Made by a program: the position numbers and the translations under genes. From Streptomyces sp. NBC_00448 (GTDB lineage Bacteria; Actinomycetota; Actinomycetes; Streptomycetales; Streptomycetaceae): 64,000 nt of DNA. Shown here one piece after another: positions 44,585-53,384 of this stretch. The stretch spans positions 3,289,001 to 3,353,000 of the forward strand of contig NZ_CP107913.1 in NCBI RefSeq assembly GCF_036014115.1. Direction: 5' to 3'. The notes below the pieces were generated by a model, which did no database searches, was not told where the DNA came from, and saw nothing but the letters and a program-made list of their open reading frames with translations. The first letter of the stretch is position 1, and each line of letters starts with the position of its first letter.

Positions 44585-44662
44585 ACAACGATGGAAACGG
44601 AGCACTCAGCACGCATGAGAGCACGGCGCTCATTGGCATGTCCACCACCATGACAACGATGG
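44585..44662. promoter_or_regulatory. Two spaced 10-bp direct repeats in the GH76/antitoxin divergent spacer
   Basis: ACAACGATGG occurs at 44585-44594 and 44653-44662 (68 bp apart), in a less GC-rich 283-bp spacer between divergent genes. It could be an operator for the mannanase gene; no regulator is assigned. Confidence 0.3.
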
Positions 44663-44841
44663 CACCGATTGGCCGAATCCCGCGCCCGCCGACCCGCGGC
44701 ACTCCGGCTCAGAGTTGCACCCGTTGCGATTGTTTCGTTTATTGCGGATGGTGGAGGTAGCTGAAATCGGCCCTCGTGAGCGCGGCGCCAGTGCCCACCC
44801 ATGAACGACGCCCACCTCCCACGCCGAGGAGTGCCCGCATC

Positions 44842-45300
44842 ATGACGAAGACGGACATCAAGCCGGTGAAACTGCCGCCGGAGAAGACCGCCGCCGCGCA
44901 CCACGCCCTCGCCCAGGTGCGCGGCTATCTCGCGGAACACGGACAGCTCGCACAGATCCGCGTCGCGGTCGAGGACGGCGGCCGAGAGCCACTGGCGCTC
45001 CCCCGTGAAGCGGTGGAATTGCTGGCCACCCTGCTCGCCCACCTCGCCGCCGGACGGGCCGTGTCCGTCGTCCCCTCCGACGCCGAGCTGACCACGCAGC
45101 AGGCAGCGGATCTCCTCAACGTCTCCCGGCCGTTCCTGATCGGCCTGCTCGACGCCGGCGAGATCCGGTACCGGACCGTCGGAACCCACCGGCGCGTCAT
45201 CGCCACGTCCCTGCTGGAGTACAAGCGGGACGACGACCACCGCCGCCGTCCGGCCGCCGACGAACTGACACGCCTCGGCCAGGACATGGGGCTGATCTGA
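44842..45300 (+). CDS. Excisionase-type helix-turn-helix protein, likely antitoxin
   Basis: The 152-residue product has a MerR/excisionase-like helix-turn-helix at about 84-130 (LTTQQAADLLNVSRPFLIGL then LDAGEIRYRTVGTHRRV), preceded by an alpha-helical domain. In actinobacteria this type stands directly before a PIN-domain RNase toxin gene, and here the next start codon (45304) opens PVVALYDADVLYPSTLR, the usual PIN beginning. It therefore looks like the antitoxin and autorepressor of a broken pair. The start is the ATG at 44842, 10 nt after GAGGAG. Confidence 0.8.
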   Translation: MTKTDIKPVKLPPEKTAAAHHALAQVRGYLAEHGQLAQIRVAVEDGGREPLALPREAVELLATLLAHLAAGRAVSVVPSDAELTTQQAADLLNVSRPFLIGLLDAGEIRYRTVGTHRRVIATSLLEYKRDDDHRRRPAADELTRLGQDMGLI

Positions 45301-45303
45301 CCG

Positions 45304-45405
45304 ATGCCCGTCGTCGCCCTCTACGACGCCGACGTCCTCTACCCGAGCACGCTGCGCAGACCGGCCCCCGGGGTCAGGGGGTGCTGGGGCCCGGGGAGTT
45401 GGTGA
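45304..45405 (+). pseudogene. Truncated PIN-domain toxin gene
   Basis: The frame MPVVALYDADVLYPSTLR is a clear PIN-domain start with the first catalytic aspartate (YDAD). After about 18 codons the sequence turns into the 3' end of the convergent radical-SAM gene and stops at codon 34. The remaining acidic residues of the active site are absent. It is not functional. The break point near 45358-45373 coincides with the end of conserved chromosomal DNA. Confidence 0.8.
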
Positions 45406-47320
45406 CGGTCAGGGGGAGGAGCTTCTTGCCGGTGGGGCCGATCTGGATGTCGAGGTCGAGCTGGGGGCAGACGCCGCAGTCGAAGCACGGGGTCCAGCGG
45501 CAGTCGTCCACCTCGGTCTCGTCGAGGGCGTCCTGCCAGTCCTCCCACAGCCAGTCCTTGTCGAGACCGGAGTCGAGGTGGTCCCAGGGCAGGACCTCCT
45601 CGGCGGTGCGCTCGCGGGTGGTGTACCAGGCGAGGTCGAGGTCGTACGCCGGCAGGGCCGCGTCGCAGGCGCGTAGCCAGCGGTCGTAGGAGAAGTGCTC
45701 GCGCCAGCCGTCGAACCGGCCGCCGTCGGCGTACACCGCGCGGATGACGGCGCCGACCCGGCGGTCACCGCGGGAGAGCAGTCCCTCGATGATCCCGGGC
45801 TTGCCGTCGTGGTAGCGGAAACCGATGTTGCGGCTGTACTTGCGGTCGCCCCGGATGGCGTCGCGCAGCTTGGCCAGCCGCGCGTCGGTCTCCTCGACGC
45901 CGAGCTGCGGCGCCCACTGGAAGGGGGTGTGCGGCTTGGGCACGAACCCGCCGATGGACACGGTGCAGCGGATGTCGTTCTGCCCGGTCACCTCGCGGCC
46001 CTTGGCGATGACCTTCCGCGCCATGTCCGCGATCTGCAGGACGTCCTCGTCGGTCTCGGTGGGCAGCCCGCACATGAAGTACAGCTTCACCTGGCGCCAG
46101 CCGTTGCCGTAGGCGGTGGCGACGGTGCGGATCAGGTCCTCCTCCGACACCATCTTGTTGATCACCTTGCGGATGCGCTCGGAGCCGCCCTCCGGCGCGA
46201 AGGTGAGGCCCGAGCGGCGGCCGTTGCGGGTGAGTTCGTTGGCGAGGTCGATGTTGAACGCGTCGACCCGGGTGGAGGGCAGCGACAGCCCGACCTTGTC
46301 CTGCTCGTACCGGTCGGCGAGGCCCTTCGCGATGTCGGCGATCTCGGTGTGGTCGGCGGAGGAGAGCGACAGCAGGCCGACCTCCTCGAAGCCGGTCGCC
46401 TTCAGCCCCTTCTCGACCATGTCGCCGATGCCGGTGATGGAGCGCTCGCGCACCGGGCGGGTGATCATACCGGCCTGGCAGAAGCGGCAGCCGCGGGTGC
46501 AGCCGCGGAAGATCTCCACCGACATCCGCTCGTGCACGGTCTCGGCCAGCGGGACCAGCGGCTGCTTGGGGTACGGCCACTCGTCCAGGTCCATCACGGT
46601 GTGCTTGGACACCCGCCACGGCACGCCGGAGCGGTTCGGCACGACCCGGGAGATCCGGCCGTCGGTCAGGTACTCCACGTCGTAGAAGCGCGGGACGTAC
46701 ACCCCGCCGGTCCTGGCCAGCCGCAGCAGCAGCTCGTCGCGCCCGCCCGGGCGGCCCTCGGCCTTCCACTGCCTGACCAGGTCGGTGATGGTGAGCACGG
46801 CCTGCTCGCCGTCGCCGATCACGGCCGCGTCGATGAAGTCGGCGATCGGCTCGGGGTTGAACGCGGCGTGCCCGCCGGCCAGCACGATCGGGTCGTCCTC
46901 GGTGCGGTCGGCGGCGTCCAGCGGGATGCCGGCGAGGTCGAGCGCGGCCAGCATGTTGGTGTAGCCCAGCTCCGTGGAGAAGCTGAGCCCGAAGACGTCG
47001 AACGCCCGTACCGGGCGGTGGCCGTCGACGGTGAACTGCGGCACCTTGTGCTCGCGCATCAGCGCTTCCAGGTCCGGCCACACGCTGTACGTGCGCTCGG
47101 CGAGCACGCCCTCGCGCTCGTTGAGCACCTCGTAGAGGATCATGACGCCCTGGTTGGGCAGGCCGACCTCGTACGCGTCGGGGTACATCAGCGCCCACCG
47201 CACATCGGCGGCGTCCCAGTCCTTGACGGTGGAGTTCAGTTCACCGCCGACGTACTGGATCGGCTTCTGTACGTGCGGGAGCAGCGCTTCCAGGCGCGGG
47301 AAGACCGACTCGACAGGCAT
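45374..47320 (-). CDS. TIGR03960 family B12-binding-type radical SAM protein
   Basis: The 648-residue product has an N-terminal domain of the cobalamin-binding type (YPDAYEVGLPNQGVMILYEV, then GGHAAFNPEPIADF), a radical-SAM iron-sulfur motif C274-x3-C278-x2-C281 in RGCTRGCRFCQAG, and a Cys-rich end (PCFDCGVC). It is predicted to use SAM and an Fe-S cluster for a modification that is not known. The usual partner (TIGR03936) is at 35392-36174, separated here by about 9 kb of accessory genes. The start is the ATG at 47320; the frame is open to 47512 without family resemblance. Confidence 0.92.
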   Translation of the reverse strand: MPVESVFPRLEALLPHVQKPIQYVGGELNSTVKDWDAADVRWALMYPDAYEVGLPNQGVMILYEVLNEREGVLAERTYSVWPDLEALMREHKVPQFTVDGHRPVRAFDVFGLSFSTELGYTNMLAALDLAGIPLDAADRTEDDPIVLAGGHAAFNPEPIADFIDAAVIGDGEQAVLTITDLVRQWKAEGRPGGRDELLLRLARTGGVYVPRFYDVEYLTDGRISRVVPNRSGVPWRVSKHTVMDLDEWPYPKQPLVPLAETVHERMSVEIFRGCTRGCRFCQAGMITRPVRERSITGIGDMVEKGLKATGFEEVGLLSLSSADHTEIADIAKGLADRYEQDKVGLSLPSTRVDAFNIDLANELTRNGRRSGLTFAPEGGSERIRKVINKMVSEEDLIRTVATAYGNGWRQVKLYFMCGLPTETDEDVLQIADMARKVIAKGREVTGQNDIRCTVSIGGFVPKPHTPFQWAPQLGVEETDARLAKLRDAIRGDRKYSRNIGFRYHDGKPGIIEGLLSRGDRRVGAVIRAVYADGGRFDGWREHFSYDRWLRACDAALPAYDLDLAWYTTRERTAEEVLPWDHLDSGLDKDWLWEDWQDALDETEVDDCRWTPCFDCGVCPQLDLDIQIGPTGKKLLPLTVTNSPGPSTP

Positions 47321-47489
47321 CTCGGCGACTTTCGTGTGTCCTGATCTTGCGGGCGCCCCCGGCGGACCACCGCCGGGGGGAAGGTGACCCTCCACAGTAC
47401 CCGAGGCGCGGCAGGTGCCCGGCCCGGCCGCGACCCCGCCCGACCGCCGCGCCCCGGAACCCCGGGCCCCGCGCCCAGGCACCCTCGGG

Positions 47490-49031
47490 TCACCCCTCGC
47501 GTTCCGCCGCACCCCACACCTCGGGCAACCGCTCCTCCGCCCGCGCCGCGATCTCCAGCTCGGTCTGCTCGATCGCCTCGTACGGTGCCGTGTCCTCCCC
47601 CGCCGCCTCCGCCCGACCGCGCACCCGCGCGACGGCCGCCCGGCACATCACACTGTCCTGGTGCTCGCCGAGCAGTTGCTGGAGCGCTTTCATCCGCGCG
47701 GTGTACCCGGCGGCCTCCGCAACGCGCACGGGTTCGGCCGCCTCCCCCGCGTAACGCGCCCGCTTGGCGGCCTTGCGCGCCTCGTGCAGCGCGACGTCCC
47801 GCGCCTGGCCGGGCGGCAGCGCGAGCGCGGCCCGTACGGCTCCGCGCAGCCGCCTGCGGTCGTGCCCGAGCACGTCGGCGACCACCTGCGAAGCGGGCCG
47901 GTCGGCCGCCGGGAGATACGGGGGCGCGGCCAGCAGCCCGTCGAAGGCGTCGAGAAGCGCGAAGTAGCGGGCGCTGTCCAGGGCCCGCACCACTTCGGTG
48001 TGCGCGTCGGCCGAGTGCGCCTCGGCGTTCCAAGTCCCGCCCGGAGGTCCCTCCCCCAGCCTCCGGCGCACCGCGTCGAGCGCCGGGCCCCGCTCGCCCG
48101 GGTCGTCCCGGTCGCCCGGGTCGTCCGGGTCGAGTTCGGACAGCCGGCGCGCGAGGCGGGCGGTGAGCACCTCCCGGTCCCGCTCGGCCCCGAGGACCTC
48201 GGCGAGCCACTTCAGTTCGGCGCCGAGCGGATCGGTCTCGGCGCGGTCCAGGACGTGGCCGAAGCTCTTCAGCGCGGAGCGGGCCCGCCGGGTGGCGACG
48301 CGCATACGGTGCACCGTGTCCTCCCCGGCGTGCCGGACGGCCGGATCGAGGGCGACGATCGCGGCGAGCTGCGCGCGCAGGTACGCCAGGGCGACGGCGC
48401 CCGCGGTGGCGTCGGGCCCCGGCCGTTCCGGCCGCCCGCCGGCGGGCTCCGGCCGCCGCCCGCCGAGTGCGCGGACCAGCTTGGAGGGCGCGTCGGAGCG
48501 GGTCACCCCGGCGTCGCCCAGCCGTCGCTCCACCGCGTCCAGCAAAGCCTCGTCGCCCGCGTACAGCTCGACCTCGATCTCGGACCAGGCCGGCCCCGGC
48601 TTCGCGTTGACCTGGTCGTAGGCGACCTCGGCGAGGGTCCGGTCCTGGTCGTCCAGGAGCAGCACGCGGCTGCGTACGGTGCGCAGCCGGACGATCGGCG
48701 TGAGGATACGGCCCCGGACGAGCGCGGCGACCTCGGCGCGCAGGTCCTCGGGCGGGGTGCCGGGCGCGCCGAGCGGGGCGTGGATCTCAGTGCGGGTGTC
48801 GGGGCGGTCGGTGGGGAGTTTCAGGTGCCAGCCGTCGTCGTCGCCGCCCTCACGGCGCCGCAGGGTGATGCGGTGGGAGGTGAGGGTGAGGTGGGCGGTG
48901 TCGTAGTAGACGGCGTTGAGCCGCAGCGGGGGCAGGGCCCGGGTGCCGGCGGTCAGCCCGGTGAGGTCGGGCAGGTCGTTCCGGGGCCCGGTCTCGTAGG
49001 TGCGTTCCGTTTCGGCGAGGCGACGGCCCAT
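47490..49031 (-). CDS. CYTH and CHAD domain protein
   Basis: The 513-residue product starts MGRRLAETERTYE (an ExExx-type start typical of CYTH). The CYTH triphosphate tunnel covers about residues 1-200 with LRLNAVYYDT, ITLRRREGG and WSEIEVEL. The CHAD domain follows (about 225-500) with VHRMRVATRRARSALKSF and HEARKAAKRARYAGE, helices lined with His and Arg that bind polyphosphate. It may handle inorganic polyphosphate or nucleoside triphosphates. I use the ATG at 49031; no strong ribosome site is visible, and upstream ATGs at 49052 and 49082 are alternatives. Confidence 0.88.
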   Translation of the reverse strand: MGRRLAETERTYETGPRNDLPDLTGLTAGTRALPPLRLNAVYYDTAHLTLTSHRITLRRREGGDDDGWHLKLPTDRPDTRTEIHAPLGAPGTPPEDLRAEVAALVRGRILTPIVRLRTVRSRVLLLDDQDRTLAEVAYDQVNAKPGPAWSEIEVELYAGDEALLDAVERRLGDAGVTRSDAPSKLVRALGGRRPEPAGGRPERPGPDATAGAVALAYLRAQLAAIVALDPAVRHAGEDTVHRMRVATRRARSALKSFGHVLDRAETDPLGAELKWLAEVLGAERDREVLTARLARRLSELDPDDPGDRDDPGERGPALDAVRRRLGEGPPGGTWNAEAHSADAHTEVVRALDSARYFALLDAFDGLLAAPPYLPAADRPASQVVADVLGHDRRRLRGAVRAALALPPGQARDVALHEARKAAKRARYAGEAAEPVRVAEAAGYTARMKALQQLLGEHQDSVMCRAAVARVRGRAEAAGEDTAPYEAIEQTELEIAARAEERLPEVWGAAEREG

Positions 49032-49149
49032 AAGGTGACCGTATGCCCGCATCGGTCCCTTGGCCAGACCCGTCGCAGGCATGGCACCCGGGCGGACCTG
49101 CGAGCGCCGGCGCCAGGCCGGGCAGCACACCGAGCCCCGCGCCCGGCGA

Positions 49150-50349
49150 TCACGCCGACATGGGCCGCTGCATCTTCACGGACTGCAGAATCCCTATGGC
49201 CACGAAGTTGGCGAACATCGATGATCCGCCGTAGGAGACAAAGGGCAAGGGGATGCCGGTCACCGGCATGATGCCGAGCGTCATGCCGATGTTCTCGAAG
49301 GACTGGAAGGCGAACCAGGCGACGACGCCGGCCGCCACGATGGTGCCGTACAGGTCGGTGGCGTTGCGGGCGATGGAGCAGGCCCGCCAGAGGATCACGC
49401 CGATCAGCAGGACGATGAACGCGCCGCCGACGAAGCCCAGTTCCTCGCCGGCCACCGAGAAGACGAAGTCGGTCTGCTGCTCGGGCACGAACTGCCCGGT
49501 GGTCTGGCTGCCGTGGAACAGGCCCTTGCCGAGCAGCCCGCCGGAGCCGATCGCGATCCGGGCCTGGCTGGTGTTGTAGCCGACACCGGACGGGTCGAGC
49601 GCGGGGTTGGCGAACGCCGCGAACCGGTCGATCTGGTACTTGTCGAGGATGCCGAGCTGCCAGACCAGGATGGAGCCGACCACCCCGGTGACGATCAGGC
49701 CGAACACCCAGCGGGTGGACGCCCCGGAGGCGAGCAGCACGCCGAGCACGATCGCGCCGAGCACCATCACCGACCCGAGGTCGGGCATCATCAGGATGAC
49801 CAGGATGGGCAGCGCGGCCAGCGCGAGCGACTGCATCACCCGGCGGTGGTCGGGGTGTTCCTGGTCGCCGGCGTCGACCCGGGCGGAGAGCACCATCGCC
49901 ATGCCGATGATGATGGCGATCTTCACGAACTCCGTCGGCTGGAGCGAGAATCCGCCGCCGATGATGATCCAGGAGTGCGCGCCGTTGACGGTCGAGCCGA
50001 GCGGGCTGAGCACCGCGAGGATGCCGAGGATGGACAGCGCGTAGAAGAACGGCACGATGGTGCGCATCCGGTGGTGCCCTATGGCCATGGCGCCGATGCA
50101 CAGCGCCAGGCCGATACCGGCGTTCATCACATGGCGGATCAGGAAGTAGTACTGGTCGCCGTGGGTGAGGTTGGTGCGGTGCCGGGTGGCCGAGTAGACC
50201 AGCAGCGAGCCGATGAAGCACAGCAGCACCGTGGCGAGGAAGAGCAGCCAGTCCATCCGGCGCACCACGGAGTCCCGCGCGAGCATCTTGCCCATGGTGG
50301 AGCGCTCCGGCGTGAACCGCCGGACGGAGTAGGTGTTCGCGCTCATCAT
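49150..50349 (-). CDS. rodA: SEDS glycosyltransferase RodA (Sfr)
   Basis: Peptidoglycan polymerase partner of PBP2. The 399-residue product has ten membrane helices and the SEDS motifs QPTEFVKIAIIIG, PDLGSVMV, and AGEELGFVGG; the external loop with GYNTSQARIAIGSGG contains the region around the conserved aspartate. The start codon overlaps the PBP2 stop (50346-50349), so translation is coupled. In Streptomyces this gene (sfr) belongs to the mre cluster for spore-wall synthesis rather than vegetative growth. Confidence 0.94.
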   Translation of the reverse strand: MMSANTYSVRRFTPERSTMGKMLARDSVVRRMDWLLFLATVLLCFIGSLLVYSATRHRTNLTHGDQYYFLIRHVMNAGIGLALCIGAMAIGHHRMRTIVPFFYALSILGILAVLSPLGSTVNGAHSWIIIGGGFSLQPTEFVKIAIIIGMAMVLSARVDAGDQEHPDHRRVMQSLALAALPILVILMMPDLGSVMVLGAIVLGVLLASGASTRWVFGLIVTGVVGSILVWQLGILDKYQIDRFAAFANPALDPSGVGYNTSQARIAIGSGGLLGKGLFHGSQTTGQFVPEQQTDFVFSVAGEELGFVGGAFIVLLIGVILWRACSIARNATDLYGTIVAAGVVAWFAFQSFENIGMTLGIMPVTGIPLPFVSYGGSSMFANFVAIGILQSVKMQRPMSA

Positions 50350-52589
50350 GTGTTCTTCCTGCCGTACAGCAGCTTCTCGGTGCGGGTCGGGGTGAGCGGT
50401 GCCAGTACGGGCGCCGGGTCGCCGCCTCCCGGTCCGGCCGGGGTGTTGGCGAAGCTGTCGGCGACCGCGGTGGAGTACGCGGCCTGCTGGGCGTTCACCG
50501 CCGCGCCGTCGGCGGAGATCTTCGGCAGCGTGGTGACCGGCGTGGGCATGATGCCCTTCTTCGCGTCGATCTTGGTGCTGTCCTTCTGGATGCCGTACAT
50601 CGACTCGTAGATCCGGCGGATCGCGGTACCCGAACCGCCGGAGCCGGTACCACCCTGGGAGATCGTCATGACGATCGTGTAGTCCTTGGTGTACGTGTCG
50701 AACCAGGAGGTGCTCTGCTTGCCGGAGACCTCGGCGGTACCGGTCTTGGCGTGCAGCGGGATCTGGTCCTGCGGCCAGTTGCCGAACTTCCAGTCGGCGG
50801 TGCCCTCGGTGACCACGCCGGCCAGTGCCTGGTTGATGTACTTCAGGGTGGACTTGGAGTCGGGGAGCTTGCCGGTCACCTTCGGCTTGATGGGGGTGAC
50901 CGTCTTGCCGTCGGGGCTTATCACGGCCTTGCCGATGGACGGCTGGTAGAGCGTGCCGCCGTTGGCGAGGGCCGCGTAGATCCGGGCCATCTGGATCGGG
51001 GTGACGAGGGTGTCGCCCTGGCCGATCGCGTAGTTCACCGAGTCACCGGCGCGCAGCACGTAGCCGTCCGGGCAGTTCTCGATGGCGATGGCGATGCTCA
51101 GCGGCGGGTTCTTGTCGTTCTTGTGCTTCTTGGCGGTCGCACACCAGTCGGCCTTGTTCTCGTCCCAGAAGTCCTGCTTCCACTGGCGGTCCGGCACCCG
51201 GCCGGTGACCTCGCCCGGCACGTCGATGTCCGTCTTCGCGCCGAGGCCGAAGTCGTGGGCCGTCTTGTAGAACCAGTCCTTGGGGTGCTTCGGGTCGGTC
51301 CCGCCGTCCTTCTTCCACTGGTCGTAGGAGATCCCGTAGAAGACGGTGTCGCAGGAGACCTCGAGCGCGCGGGCGAGCGAGATGGGGCCGTAGCTCTCGT
51401 TCTCGTCGTTGTGGAAGACCTGGGAGCCGATGTTGAACGACGACGAGCAGTCGTACGGGCCGTCCTCGGTGTAGCCGGCCCGGATCGCGGCGGAGGTGGA
51501 GACCACCTTGAAGGTGGAGCCGGGCGCGGACTCGCCCTGGATGGCGCGGTTGAGCAGCGGGTAGTTGGACTTGGTGTTGGTCAGCGCCGCGTAGTCCCTG
51601 GCGGAGATGCCGCCGACCCACTCGTTCGGATCGTAGGTGGGCTCGCTGGCCATCGCGATGACCTGACCGGTCTTGTTGTCCATGACGACCGCGGCGCCGG
51701 AGTCGGCCTTGAAGTTCTTGTGGGTGACCGGGTCGTACGTCTTGCGGGCGGTCACCATGGCGTCGTTGAGTTCCTTCTCGGTGACCGCCTGGACCTTCGC
51801 GTCGATGCTGGTGACCAGGTTGTCGCCGGGGGTGGCCGGGGTGTCACCGGCCTTGCCGATCACCCGGCCGAGGTTGTCGACCTGGTACTTGGTGACGCCG
51901 GCCTTGCCGCGTAGCTGGTCGTCGTAGGTGCTCTCCAGGCCGGAGCGGCCGATCTGGTCCGAGCGCAGCAGCGGGTTGCTGGTCTTCTCGGAGGCGGCCA
52001 CCTCCTTGTCGGTGACCGGGGAGAGGTAGCCGAGCACCTGGGCGGCGTTGGCCTTGTCCGGCGCGGGGTAGGTGCGCACGGCGGTCGGCTCCGCGGTGAT
52101 GCCGGGGAAGTCCTCGCGGCGCTCCATGATCTGGAGGGCCTGCTGGGTGGTGGCCTTGTCGGTGATCGGGATCGGCTGGTACGGCGAACCGTTCCAGCAC
52201 GGGCGCGGGGTCTGCGCGTCGCACAGCCGCACCTTGTCCATCGCGTCCTGCGGCTTCATGCCGAGGACGTTCGCCAGCCGGGTCAGTACGGCCTTGCCGT
52301 CGTCCGGCTGCTGGAGCAGGTCGGTGCGGTTGGCGGAGACCACCAGCAGGGTCTGGTTGTTGGCGATCGGCACGCCCCGGTCGTCGAGGATCGAGCCGCG
52401 CACGGCGGAGGTGACGACCTGCTGGAAGTGGTTGCTGTTGGCCTGCGCGTCGTACTCCTGACCGTTGCGGATCTGGAGGTACCACAGCCGGCCGCCGAGG
52501 GTCAGCAGCAGCGAGACGACCAGCACCTGGAGGATGACCAGCCGGATCGTGACCCGCGATGTCCGCCCGGTCTCCGGGATGTTGCTCAT
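50346..52589 (-). CDS. mrdA: Penicillin-binding protein 2 (MrdA type transpeptidase)
   Basis: Class B transpeptidase that cross-links peptidoglycan, partner of RodA. The 747-residue product has an N-terminal membrane anchor (about residues 11-35), a dimerisation domain, and the penicillin-binding domain with S358-x2-K361 (SAPGSTFKVVS) and the KTG motif in LHAKTGTAEV. A C-terminal extension (Gly/Pro-rich, PAGPGGGDP) is common in actinomycetes. The leader contains an 80-bp repeat also found before folC. Confidence 0.95.
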   Translation of the reverse strand: MSNIPETGRTSRVTIRLVILQVLVVSLLLTLGGRLWYLQIRNGQEYDAQANSNHFQQVVTSAVRGSILDDRGVPIANNQTLLVVSANRTDLLQQPDDGKAVLTRLANVLGMKPQDAMDKVRLCDAQTPRPCWNGSPYQPIPITDKATTQQALQIMERREDFPGITAEPTAVRTYPAPDKANAAQVLGYLSPVTDKEVAASEKTSNPLLRSDQIGRSGLESTYDDQLRGKAGVTKYQVDNLGRVIGKAGDTPATPGDNLVTSIDAKVQAVTEKELNDAMVTARKTYDPVTHKNFKADSGAAVVMDNKTGQVIAMASEPTYDPNEWVGGISARDYAALTNTKSNYPLLNRAIQGESAPGSTFKVVSTSAAIRAGYTEDGPYDCSSSFNIGSQVFHNDENESYGPISLARALEVSCDTVFYGISYDQWKKDGGTDPKHPKDWFYKTAHDFGLGAKTDIDVPGEVTGRVPDRQWKQDFWDENKADWCATAKKHKNDKNPPLSIAIAIENCPDGYVLRAGDSVNYAIGQGDTLVTPIQMARIYAALANGGTLYQPSIGKAVISPDGKTVTPIKPKVTGKLPDSKSTLKYINQALAGVVTEGTADWKFGNWPQDQIPLHAKTGTAEVSGKQSTSWFDTYTKDYTIVMTISQGGTGSGGSGTAIRRIYESMYGIQKDSTKIDAKKGIMPTPVTTLPKISADGAAVNAQQAAYSTAVADSFANTPAGPGGGDPAPVLAPLTPTRTEKLLYGRKNT

Positions 52590-52600
52590 CTCAATCGCTC

Positions 52601-52678
52601 ACTTCTCCGCGCGCTCGGCACGAAACCGCACGCATCGTCGTCGTCTGCCGCCCGGCTGCCTCGCGCGCGTCGTTCGCC
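52601..52678. repeat. 80-bp dispersed repeat, copy in the PBP2 leader
   Basis: CTTCTCCGC, one variable base, CGCTCGGC, then a variable middle, then GCCCGGCTGCCTCGCG and GCGTCG, matches 58336-58413. It fills almost the whole mreD-PBP2 spacer. On the coding strand it gives a purine-rich GGAGAAGTGAG, which may be the PBP2 ribosome site. Confidence 0.6.
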
Positions 52679-52679
52679 G

Positions 52680-53381
52680 TCATCGCCGTGCTCCCCTGGC
52701 CGTCATGCCGCCGCTGAACCTCGCCCGGCCGAACAGGCCGCGCTGCGGGGTGATGCCGGCGCCGGCGCCGGCCTTCGTACGGGATCGGCCGCGCGGCCGG
52801 AAGCGGCCACCGGAGCCACCGCCGGAACCGCCGCCGAAGCCCCCGCCGAAGCCGCCAGCCGCGTCGTCGGCGAGCGGGTCGTGGTCGAAGCGGCGGGCCA
52901 GCGCCATGATGAGCGGGACCACGAACGGCGCGAGCAGCAGGTCGTAGAGCGTCGCGGTGAAGACCAGCTTGGCCAGGCCGACGTGCGCACCCGCGGTGTC
53001 GCCGACCAGGCCGCCGACGCCCGCGTAGAGCAGCGTGGTGCCGATGGCGGCGCCGATCACCACCAGCATCGGTCCGGCGGCGGTGCGCAGTTGGCCGCTT
53101 TCGGGCTTGGCGAGGCCGGCCGCGTAGCCGATCACGCACAGCACCAGGGCGTAGCGGCCGACGGCGTGGTCCGCGGGCGGCGCGATGTCGGCGAGCAGTC
53201 CGGCGAAGAAGCCGATCAGGCAGCCGCCGACGTGGCCGTAGGTGAGGGCCAGGCCGAGCACCGTCAGCAGCAGCAGGTCCGGGACCGCGCCGGGCAGGTG
53301 CAGCCGGGCCAGCACGCTGACCTGGGCGACCAGGGCGATCACCACCAGGACGGTGGAGAGCACGATCCGGTTCAGGCGCAT
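52680..53381 (-). CDS. mreD: Rod-shape protein MreD
   Basis: The 233-residue product has five to six membrane helices in the first ~160 residues (MRLNRIVLSTVLVVIALVAQ, then GAVPDLLLLTVLGLALTYGH and GCLIGFFAGLLADI), typical of MreD, then an unusual Gly-rich and Arg-rich cytoplasmic tail (GGFGGGFGGGSGGGSGGRF). The tail roughly doubles the C-terminal part compared with other bacteria. It lies 3 bp after the mreC stop. Confidence 0.93.
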   Translation of the reverse strand: MRLNRIVLSTVLVVIALVAQVSVLARLHLPGAVPDLLLLTVLGLALTYGHVGGCLIGFFAGLLADIAPPADHAVGRYALVLCVIGYAAGLAKPESGQLRTAAGPMLVVIGAAIGTTLLYAGVGGLVGDTAGAHVGLAKLVFTATLYDLLLAPFVVPLIMALARRFDHDPLADDAAGGFGGGFGGGSGGGSGGRFRPRGRSRTKAGAGAGITPQRGLFGRARFSGGMTARGARR

Positions 53382-53384
53382 GGC

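Noticed and set aside
42693..44618. A 641-codon open frame on the plus strand
   Set aside because: Antisense to the GH76 gene, whose signal peptide and active site are plain.
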